Positions 7,974-14,674 of a DNA stretch of 42,336 bases are shown in pieces. Every line of letters starts with the position of its first letter. The first letter of the stretch is position 1. The stretch spans positions 334 to 42,669 of the forward strand of contig DBYS01000009.1 in assembly GCA_002310195.1 (NCBI GenBank), read 5' to 3'. The position numbers and the translations under genes were made by a program. Source of the DNA: Bacteroidales bacterium UBA1180 (GTDB taxonomy: Bacteria > Bacteroidota > Bacteroidia > Bacteroidales > Paludibacteraceae). The notes beneath the pieces were generated by a model. That model worked only from the letters and a program-made list of their open reading frames with translations. It did not search any database and was not told the DNA's origin.

Positions 7974-8723
7974 TCATTTTACTTTTTCGATCTCGGGATC
8001 AACGAGGATTCGTCCGCAGAACTCGCAGACGATGATCTTCTTGTGCATACGTATATCGAGTTGGCGCTGTGCGGGAATCTTGCTGTGGCAGCCGCCGCAC
8101 GAGTCGCGCTCAACGGTAACAACGGCCAGACCGTTGCGTGCATTCTTGCGTATACGCTTGAACGCGGTGAGCAGGCGCTCGTCGATCTGACGCTCCAGAT
8201 CGGTGGTCTTAAGGATGAGGGTCTCGGTCTGCTCCTTGGTCTCGGCCAGGATAGAGTCGAGATCGGCACGTTTGTTCGTCAGGTCAACCGTACGGTCCTC
8301 GATATCCGTGGTGGTCTTGGCCTTATCGGCATGCAGCTGCTCGAGTGCGGCTGTGTGCTCTTTGATGCGCTTCTGGCAAAGCTCGATATCCAGGGTCTGG
8401 TACTCAATCTCTTTGCTCAGATTATCGTACTCGCGGTTGTTGCGAACGTTATCCTGCTGCTCTTTGTAGCGCGAGATAGACGCATTATCGTTCTCGATCT
8501 GCACACGGCGGTCGCTGATCTTCGTCTCGAGATCTTTGATCTCGTTCTCGATGTTTGTGAGGCGGGTCTTGAGGCCTTCTACCTCGTCGGACATGTCTTT
8601 GACCTCCTGCGGCAGCTCGCCGGCCAGGGTACGGAGTTCGTCAATCTTTGAGTTGACGCGCTGCAGCTCGTACAGCACTTTGAGTTTCTGCTCAATGGTG
8701 AGCTCTTTTTCTTCTTTTTTCAT
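7974..8723 (-). CDS. Coiled-coil protein with C4 zinc ribbon
   Basis: 249 aa. Residues about 10-190 are a long charged coiled coil. The C-terminus carries a four-Cys zinc ribbon (CGGCHSK, then about 20 residues on, CEFCG), as in the widespread zf-RING_7/C4-type family. The biochemical role of the family is poorly defined; nucleic-acid or partner-protein binding is usually inferred. It follows the Nif3 gene by 14 bp, a neighbourhood that is common in Bacteroidota. It is cytoplasmic, without signal peptide or membrane segments. It is the third gene of the DUF5606-Nif3-zinc-ribbon operon. Confidence 0.85.
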   Translation of the reverse strand: MKKEEKELTIEQKLKVLYELQRVNSKIDELRTLAGELPQEVKDMSDEVEGLKTRLTNIENEIKDLETKISDRRVQIENDNASISRYKEQQDNVRNNREYDNLSKEIEYQTLDIELCQKRIKEHTAALEQLHADKAKTTTDIEDRTVDLTNKRADLDSILAETKEQTETLILKTTDLERQIDERLLTAFKRIRKNARNGLAVVTVERDSCGGCHSKIPAQRQLDIRMHKKIIVCEFCGRILVDPEIEKVK

Positions 8724-8737
8724 ATTTTGGTTGTTTG

Positions 8738-9511
8738 TTATAATACGTGTATTGGCGAGGCGTCAGCCTGCGCGATGCGCACATCGACTTTGCCGCGTAG
8801 CAGCTCGGCGAAGATGTCGCGTGTGAAGTGCTCTGACACCCAGTGGTCGATATCCACTGCCATGATCAGTCCGGCTGCGGCCTGCATGTCGTGGTACTTC
8901 ATGTCGGCGGAGAGGTACGTATCTGCTCCGGCGGCAATGGCGTCGGGTATGAACTCCGCTCCTGCGCCTCCGCACAATGCCACACGGCTGACGGTTGGCC
9001 GTACAGGTTCGGTGTAGCGGATATACGGTGCGCCGAACACCTGCTCAACCAGCCTAAGCCACGCTGACCAGTGCACGGGTTTGGGTAGGTTACCCGTCAC
9101 GCCCAGACCGATATTCGGGTCGTCGGGCGAAGGCACGAGTATACGTATCTCCTGCAACCCGAGCTGCTCGGCCATGCGTCCGGATACACCGCGCAGGGCT
9201 TTATCGAGGCTCGTATGGGCGGAGTAGATAGCAATGTTGTGGCGTATAGCTTCGGCCACGCAACGTTCCTGCGGCGTTGAGCCGGTTAGGTGTTTGAGCC
9301 CGTGAAAAAGCAAAGGATGGTGCGACAAAATCATGTCACAACCTTCCTTCACGGCTTCGGCAACCACGGCTTCCGATACGTCCACCGTAAGCAGTACAGA
9401 GTGAATATCCCTGCTGCTGTCGCCAACCTGCAACCCCGAATTGTCCCACTCCTCTTGCTGTCTCCGCGGTGCTACAGATTCTATGATATCAATTATCTGT
9501 TCGAGTAACAA
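8738..9511 (-). CDS. Nif3-like dinuclear metal centre protein
   Basis: 257 aa, the short Nif3/YbgI form without the inserted PII-like domain. Metal-binding segments are visible: ILSHHPLLFHGLK (HH pair) near residue 60, IYSAHTSLDKA near 100, and a C-terminal DIDHWVSEHF. Members form hexameric toroids with two metal ions per subunit. They are often annotated as GTP cyclohydrolase 1 type 2, but the physiological substrate is not settled. The gene starts 12 bp after the DUF5606 stop and ends 14 bp before the zinc-ribbon gene. Confidence 0.9.
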   Translation of the reverse strand: MLLEQIIDIIESVAPRRQQEEWDNSGLQVGDSSRDIHSVLLTVDVSEAVVAEAVKEGCDMILSHHPLLFHGLKHLTGSTPQERCVAEAIRHNIAIYSAHTSLDKALRGVSGRMAEQLGLQEIRILVPSPDDPNIGLGVTGNLPKPVHWSAWLRLVEQVFGAPYIRYTEPVRPTVSRVALCGGAGAEFIPDAIAAGADTYLSADMKYHDMQAAAGLIMAVDIDHWVSEHFTRDIFAELLRGKVDVRIAQADASPIHVL

Positions 9512-9523
9512 ATGTCTTTGTTG

Positions 9524-10060
9524 TTAACCTCTTTTCGTCCCTACGCCTGTCTTCACGCTGCTGGCGGCCGACTTGCTGGTCTTGACGTTCGCCTTAGGCT
9601 GTTGGCTCTTGGCTTTGGCAGGCTCCTGGCTCTTCTCGGCTACGGCTTCCTTGCCTTCCTCGTCCTCCTGCAGAGTGAAGTCGGTGAATCCCGCAGCTAC
9701 GAGCAGGTTGTACCAGGCAATGAGTTTGCGTATGTCGGAGGGATAGACGCGGTCGCGATCGAAGGTAGGCAGAATCTCGGCAAAGAACGCGCGGAGCTCA
9801 TCGTTGTCCGCTTTCTTGGCATCGAGTTCGATGGGCTTGAACTGGTACTTCTTGCCGGCAGCGTTCAGCACCTCGCTGAGCGATACGTCCTCACCGGTGG
9901 TGTACATCGACACTTCGGCAAGCGAAACGATCTTGTCGCGCGAATAGGTAGGCATACGTTTGCCGTCAACGAGCGACTCAACGATCAGCATGTTCGAGCC
10001 GCGGCTCAGAAGCTTGTACAAACCCGGCTTTCCGGTGATTGCGAGAATGTTCTTCAACAT
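9524..10060 (-). CDS. DUF5606 family protein
   Basis: 178 aa from ATG 10058-10060, chosen because MLKNILAITGKPGLYKLLS is the family-like N-terminus. The open frame extends 36 codons further, but across the promoter. The folded part spans about residues 1-130. The tail (about 135-178) is a low-complexity Lys/Ala/Ser/Gln stretch encoded by imperfect GGCTCTT-like repeats (9599-9640), related to the heptamer arrays elsewhere in the window. Function is unknown; the family is largely confined to Bacteroidota. It is the first gene of the operon, driven by the promoter at 10090-10121. Confidence 0.75.
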   Translation of the reverse strand: MLKNILAITGKPGLYKLLSRGSNMLIVESLVDGKRMPTYSRDKIVSLAEVSMYTTGEDVSLSEVLNAAGKKYQFKPIELDAKKADNDELRAFFAEILPTFDRDRVYPSDIRKLIAWYNLLVAAGFTDFTLQEDEEGKEAVAEKSQEPAKAKSQQPKANVKTSKSAASSVKTGVGTKRG

Positions 10061-10089
10061 ATATAAACAGTTTTTACGAAATTTCTGCG

Positions 10090-10121
10090 CAAAGATACGA
10101 AAAAATTTGCAAATGTGCAAA
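10090..10121 (-). promoter_or_regulatory. Promoter of the DUF5606-Nif3-zinc-ribbon operon
   Basis: Minus strand: TTTG (10121-10118), 20-nt spacer, TATCTTTG (10097-10090). It interlocks with the rightward smpB promoter: each -33 box lies within the other promoter's spacer. The leader to ATG 10060 is about 25 nt. Confidence 0.8.
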
Positions 10122-10137
10122 TCTTTTTGTAACTTTG
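10106..10137 (+). promoter_or_regulatory. Promoter of the smpB-gpmI-rsfS-ftsH operon
   Basis: TTTG (10106-10109), 20-nt spacer, TAACTTTG (10130-10137): a full consensus match. It overlaps the divergent promoter by 16 bp through the palindrome TTTGCA-aatg-TGCAAA (10106-10121), so simultaneous polymerase binding is unlikely. Confidence 0.8.
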
Positions 10138-10199
10138 TACGTTTTTTCTGTGAAAACGGCAAATACAATTACAAAATCGTGACCCAATTGTAGATAATC

Positions 10200-10655
10200 T
10201 TGCGTCTGAAGAGTGAAGTGAATATCAAGAACCGCCGTGCGACGTTCGACTACGAGATCCTGGAGCGTTACACCGCTGGGATTCAGCTGTTCGGCACGGA
10301 GATCAAGTCGATCCGCGAGTCGAAGGCGAGCCTTGCCGACTCGTATTGCCAGTTTGTTGGCCGCGAGCTCTTCGCCAAACAGATGCATATAGCGCAGTAC
10401 CAGTTCGGCAGCTATGCCAACCACGACGTGCTGCGCGACCGCAAGCTCCTGCTCAACCGCCGCGAACTGCGCAAACTGCAGAAGGCAACGAAGGACACAG
10501 GCAAGACGATTATTCCGCTGCGGATGTTCGTCAACGACAAAGGCCTGGCCAAGCTCGAGATCGCCTTGTGCCAGGGCAAGCACAGCTACGACAAACGCCA
10601 GTCGTTGCGCGAGGCGGATGACAAGAGGGAGATGGAGCGATTGAAGAAATTATAA
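10200..10655 (+). CDS. smpB: SsrA-binding protein SmpB
   Basis: 151 aa, the usual length. It has NIKNRRATFDYEILERYTAGI, the FGTEIKSIRESKASLADSY core and the basic C-terminal tail ending READDKREMERLKKL. SmpB binds tmRNA and brings it to stalled ribosomes. The start is not ATG: TTG 10200-10202 is preceded by an in-frame stop at 10191-10193 with only ATA and ATC between, so TTG is the best start. CTG 10206 and GTG 10218 are weaker options, the latter removing conserved residues. It is the first gene of the plus-strand operon; gpmI follows 10 bp later. The tmRNA gene is not in this window. Confidence 0.93.
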   Translation: MRLKSEVNIKNRRATFDYEILERYTAGIQLFGTEIKSIRESKASLADSYCQFVGRELFAKQMHIAQYQFGSYANHDVLRDRKLLLNRRELRKLQKATKDTGKTIIPLRMFVNDKGLAKLEIALCQGKHSYDKRQSLREADDKREMERLKKL

Positions 10656-10665
10656 ATTCAAAGAT

Positions 10666-12195
10666 ATGAGCAAAGCATTACTGATGATTCTTGACGGCTG
10701 GGGAATCGGACACAAAGATACAGCCGACGCAATCTATTGCACATCTACTCCGCACTGGAACAAACTGTTGGCCGATTATCCTAACTCGCAGCTCCAAGCC
10801 AGCGGCGAGAACGTAGGTCTGCCTGACGGTCAGATGGGTAACTCCGAGGTCGGTCACCTGAACATCGGCGCGGGCCGGGTCGTATATCAGGACCTGGTGA
10901 AGATCAACCGCGCCTGCAAGGACGGCTCGATCCTTCAGAACCCTGAGATCCAGTCGGCTTTCGGCTATGCGCAGCGGACCGGCAAGAACCTGCATATCAT
11001 GGGTCTGACCAGCGACGGCGGCGTACACAGCTCGCTCGACCATCTGTTCTACCTCTGCGACATCGCCAAGGAGTACGGATTGCAGGGCAAGACCTTCGTT
11101 CACTGCTTCATGGACGGCCGTGACACCGACCCGCGTTCGGGTATAGGGTTCATTGATGCCCTCGAGGCTCACCAAGCCAAATCCTGCGGCGAGATCGCCT
11201 CTATCTGCGGCCGGTTCTATGCCATGGATCGTGACAAACGCTGGGAGCGTGTACACGAAGCCTACGAGCTGCTCGTCAACGGCCGTGGTGCCGAGTTCGA
11301 GAGCATGCACGAAGCTATGCAGGCCAGCTATGACGCTGAGGTCACCGACGAGTTTATCAAGCCTATCGTACACGTGCGCAATGGTAAACCCCTGGCCACG
11401 ATCGGCGAAGGAGACGTAGTGATCTTCTTCAACTACCGCAACGACCGCGCCAAGGAGATAACCATCGCCCTGACGCAGCAAGACATGCCCGAGCACGGTA
11501 TGCACACCATCGCCAACTTGCAGTACTACTGTATGACGCCCTACGACAGCACGTTCACCGGCCTGCATATTCTGTTCCCGAAGGAAAATGTAACGAACAC
11601 TCTCGGCGAGATCGTGTCGAAGGCAGGACTCAAACAGCTGCGTATAGCCGAGACGGAGAAGTTCGCCCACGTTACGTTCTTCTTCTCCGGTGGCCGCGAG
11701 GCAGAGTTCGAAAACGAGGACCGCATTCTTATCCCGAGCCCGAAGGTAGCCACCTACGATCTGCAGCCAATGATGTCCGCACCGGAGGTGACCATCGCCC
11801 TGCGCGACGCACTGAACAGCCAGAAGTACGACTGTATTATCCTCAACTACGCCAACGGCGATATGGTTGGGCATACCGGCGTGTACAACTCGATCCAGCA
11901 GGCGATCACAGCTATCGACATCTGCGTGAACGAGACCGTGGAAGCAGCCCTGCGCAACGACTACGAGATCATTATCATCGCCGATCACGGCAACTGCGAT
12001 AATGCCATCAATCCTGACGGAACGCCCAACACCGCCCACTCGCTTAACCCCGTGCCGTTCGTGTATGTGAGCAACAATCACAAGGACGCCAAGGTTGACT
12101 GCGGTATACTTGCCGACGTAGCACCGTCGATCTGCCACATACTTGGCATCGAGCAACCCGCCGAAATGACCGGACACAATCTGATTAAGAATTGA
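10666..12195 (+). CDS. gpmI: 2,3-bisphosphoglycerate-independent phosphoglycerate mutase
   Basis: 509 aa, full length. It starts SKALLMILDGWGIG (metal-binding Asp). The catalytic Ser60 sits in MGNSEVGHLNIGAGR; FMDGRDTDPRSG, DRDKRWERV, NYANGDMVGHTG and ADHGNCD complete the alkaline-phosphatase-type metal sites. It interconverts 3- and 2-phosphoglycerate in glycolysis with two Mn ions. It follows smpB by 10 bp. Its stop overlaps a short octamer repeat array (12191-12213) that fills the gap to rsfS. Confidence 0.97.
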   Translation: MSKALLMILDGWGIGHKDTADAIYCTSTPHWNKLLADYPNSQLQASGENVGLPDGQMGNSEVGHLNIGAGRVVYQDLVKINRACKDGSILQNPEIQSAFGYAQRTGKNLHIMGLTSDGGVHSSLDHLFYLCDIAKEYGLQGKTFVHCFMDGRDTDPRSGIGFIDALEAHQAKSCGEIASICGRFYAMDRDKRWERVHEAYELLVNGRGAEFESMHEAMQASYDAEVTDEFIKPIVHVRNGKPLATIGEGDVVIFFNYRNDRAKEITIALTQQDMPEHGMHTIANLQYYCMTPYDSTFTGLHILFPKENVTNTLGEIVSKAGLKQLRIAETEKFAHVTFFFSGGREAEFENEDRILIPSPKVATYDLQPMMSAPEVTIALRDALNSQKYDCIILNYANGDMVGHTGVYNSIQQAITAIDICVNETVEAALRNDYEIIIIADHGNCDNAINPDGTPNTAHSLNPVPFVYVSNNHKDAKVDCGILADVAPSICHILGIEQPAEMTGHNLIKN

Positions 12196-12213
12196 TGAAT
12201 TGATGGATTGATA
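12191..12213. repeat. Octamer array ATTGATGR, three units
   Basis: ATTGATGA, ATTGATGG and a truncated ATTGATA, overlapping the gpmI stop codon and filling most of the 22-bp gap before rsfS. The same octamer occurs as 4-unit arrays inside the NRPS gene (27090-27121 and 31328-31359). Confidence 0.8.
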
Positions 12214-12217
12214 AATT

Positions 12218-12580
12218 ATGGCAAAGGAAGTAACGACAAAGAAACTACTCGAAGGGATCATCGAAGGCATCCGCAACCGCAAGGGTGAGCAGATCGTGCA
12301 GATCGACCTGCGCAAGATCAAGGAAGCCCCCGTAGAGTATATGATCATCGCCCAAGGCAACAGCAACACCCAGGTAGCCGCCATCGCTGCGGAGGTGGAC
12401 GATCACGTGCGCACCGTAACGCACGTGCATCCGCTCAACCATGTAGGCGAGGAAGCTGCCGAGTGGATAGCGCTGGACTACGGATCGGTGTTCGTGCATA
12501 TAATGCAGCGTGCACCCCGTGCGTACTACGATCTGGAGCACCTCTGGGCAGACGGAAAAATAACCGAATTAGAAGACTGA
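12218..12580 (+). CDS. rsfS: Ribosomal silencing factor RsfS
   Basis: 120 aa, typical length. The DUF143/RsfS pattern is clear: IIEGIRNRKGEQIVQIDLRKI, YMIIAQGNSNTQVAAIA, and the conserved EWIALDYGSVFVHIM with an RAPRAYYDLEHLW ending. RsfS binds protein uL14 of the large ribosomal subunit and blocks subunit joining when nutrients are short. The stop is 1 nt before the ftsH start, matching the rsfS-ftsH order common in Bacteroidota. Confidence 0.94.
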   Translation: MAKEVTTKKLLEGIIEGIRNRKGEQIVQIDLRKIKEAPVEYMIIAQGNSNTQVAAIAAEVDDHVRTVTHVHPLNHVGEEAAEWIALDYGSVFVHIMQRAPRAYYDLEHLWADGKITELED

Positions 12581-12581
12581 T

Positions 12582-14672
12582 ATGAGCGCAAAACGAAAAA
12601 ACGCCAACCCGCAACCTGACCCCGGTAACCCTAACAACCCGAAGGAACCGAGCAAGTGGGGCAGACTGCTCACGATCCTGTTCTACGTCGTGGCAGTGTT
12701 CCTCGTGGCCAGTTGGATGTTCGGCGACAAGGAGTCGCGTACGAAGAAGGAACTCAGTTACACGAAGTTCGCAGCTTACGTGGAGAATAATATGGTGGAG
12801 AAAGTGGTGATCTACGACGACAACTCCGCCAAGGCCACCATCCGTCCGATGCATTATGCGGTCGTGTTCGGCGACCAGGATAGCGGCGAGTCGGCCAAGG
12901 GACTGATCAAGACCCAGGTGCCCTCCAACGAGGAGGCCGCCAAGTACCTCGACTCCGTCAATGCCGCACGCAAGGAGAAGGGCCTGGCAGCGATCGACGT
13001 GACCTACGAGAAGTCGAAGGATTACTGGTATCTGATTCTCGTGAATATCCTGCCGTTCGCCCTGCTGATCCTGTTCTTCGTGTGGATGAGTCGCGGCATA
13101 GGCAGCGGCGGAGGCATAGGCGGGATCTTCGGCGTAGGCAAGGCGCAGGCGCAGGTGTTTGACAAAGACAAGCAGCAGAAAGTCACGTTCAAGGACGTGG
13201 CCGGACTCGAGGGCGCCAAGCAGGAGGTGGAGGAGATAGTGTCGTTCCTCAAGAACCCCGACAAGTACACCGCCCTGGGCGGCAAGATTCCCAAGGGAGC
13301 GCTGCTCGTTGGTCCTCCGGGTACGGGTAAGACCTTGCTGGCCAAAGCCGTGGCAGGCGAGGCCGATGTGCCGTTCCTGTCGATGAGCGGTTCGGACTTT
13401 GTGGAAATGTTTGTGGGCGTAGGTGCGAGCCGTGTGCGCGACCTGTTCCGCCAGGCTAAGGAGAAAGCGCCGTGTATCATCTTTATCGACGAGATCGACG
13501 CCGTAGGCCGTGCGCGTGGCAAGAACGTGATGACCGGCGGCAACGACGAGCGCGAATCGACGCTCAACCAGCTCTTGACCGAGATGGACGGTTTCGGTAC
13601 TAACAGCGGCGTAATCATCCTCGCTGCTACCAACCGTGCCGATGTGCTCGACAGCGCACTGCTCCGCGCCGGACGGTTCGACAGGCAGATACATGTCGAA
13701 CTGCCCGATTTGCAGGAGCGCAAGGAGATCTTCGGCGTGCACCTGAGAGGCATCAAGCTATCGAAGGATGTGGATGTCGATTTTTTGGCCAAGCAGACCC
13801 CAGGTTTCAGCGGTGCTGATATAGCTAACGTATGCAACGAGGCGGCACTGATTGCCGCAAGGCATGAGAAGAAGCAGGTGGACAAACAGGACTTCATGGA
13901 TGCTGTGGATCGTATCATCGGCGGTCTGGAACGCAAGACCAAGATCATGACCCAGGAGGAAAAACGCTCGGTGGCTTACCACGAGGCCGGTCACGCCACT
14001 ATCTCCTGGCTGCTGCAGTACGCCAATCCGCTGGTTAAGGTCACGATCGTTCCGCGCGGCGTGGCACTCGGTGCGGCGTGGTACCTGCCTGAGGAGCGCC
14101 AGCTCACTACGAAGGAGCACATACTCGACGAGCTCTGCTCGCTCCTGGGCGGACGTGCTGCCGAACAGCTGTTCCTCGACCACACATCTACCGGTGCACT
14201 CAACGATCTGGAGCGTGCCACCAAGCAGGCCTATGCAATGGTGGCGTACTACGGCATGAGCGACAAGCTCAAGGATGTATCGTATTACGACTCCACCGGA
14301 CGCTATGAGTACGGCTTCACCAAGCCTTACTCCGAGTCCACTGCCGAGACCATCGACAAGGAGACCGAGGCGATCATTGCCGGGCAGATGAAACGCGCCA
14401 AGCAGATCCTGACCGAGCATGCCGACGGGCACCACCAGCTCGCAGAAATGCTCGTGGAGCGTGAGGTGATCACCCATGAGGATGTGGAGCGTGTGCTCGG
14501 TCCTCGTCCGTGGAAGAGCCGCGGCGACGAGATCATTGCGGCCAACAGCAAGAACGCCGAACAGCCCGCACAACCCGAAGATCCGGCAGCAAGCGAACAG
14601 CCCGCACAACCCGAAGATCCGGCAGCAAGCGAACAACCCGAACAACCCGAAAACACAGACAAAACAGAATAG
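12582..14672 (+). CDS. ftsH: ATP-dependent zinc metalloprotease FtsH
   Basis: 696 aa. Two membrane segments (about 27-46 and 148-170) flank a periplasmic domain. The AAA domain has Walker A GPPGTGKT (244-251), Walker B IIFIDEID and the second region of homology with ATNRADVLDSALLR. The peptidase zinc site is HEAGH (467-471). FtsH degrades misassembled membrane proteins and short-lived regulators. The C-terminal tail is a tandem 12-residue repeat (EQPAQPEDPAAS) from a 36-nt DNA repeat. In many Bacteroidota cdsA follows ftsH; here an M16 peptidase does, 2 nt after the stop. Confidence 0.97.
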   Translation: MSAKRKNANPQPDPGNPNNPKEPSKWGRLLTILFYVVAVFLVASWMFGDKESRTKKELSYTKFAAYVENNMVEKVVIYDDNSAKATIRPMHYAVVFGDQDSGESAKGLIKTQVPSNEEAAKYLDSVNAARKEKGLAAIDVTYEKSKDYWYLILVNILPFALLILFFVWMSRGIGSGGGIGGIFGVGKAQAQVFDKDKQQKVTFKDVAGLEGAKQEVEEIVSFLKNPDKYTALGGKIPKGALLVGPPGTGKTLLAKAVAGEADVPFLSMSGSDFVEMFVGVGASRVRDLFRQAKEKAPCIIFIDEIDAVGRARGKNVMTGGNDERESTLNQLLTEMDGFGTNSGVIILAATNRADVLDSALLRAGRFDRQIHVELPDLQERKEIFGVHLRGIKLSKDVDVDFLAKQTPGFSGADIANVCNEAALIAARHEKKQVDKQDFMDAVDRIIGGLERKTKIMTQEEKRSVAYHEAGHATISWLLQYANPLVKVTIVPRGVALGAAWYLPEERQLTTKEHILDELCSLLGGRAAEQLFLDHTSTGALNDLERATKQAYAMVAYYGMSDKLKDVSYYDSTGRYEYGFTKPYSESTAETIDKETEAIIAGQMKRAKQILTEHADGHHQLAEMLVEREVITHEDVERVLGPRPWKSRGDEIIAANSKNAEQPAQPEDPAASEQPAQPEDPAASEQPEQPENTDKTE
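14559..14654 (+). repeat. 36-nt tandem repeat in the ftsH tail
   Basis: Two identical 36-nt units (14559-14594 and 14595-14630) are followed by a degenerate partial unit to about 14654. They encode EQPAQPEDPAAS twice plus EQPEQPEN at the disordered C-terminus of FtsH. The frame is kept because the unit is a multiple of three. Confidence 0.9.
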
Positions 14673-14674
14673 TC

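Noticed and set aside
10678..12384. 568-codon minus-strand frame opposite gpmI and rsfS
   Set aside because: Shadow of two certain genes; the translation is Val/His/Arg-rich without motifs.
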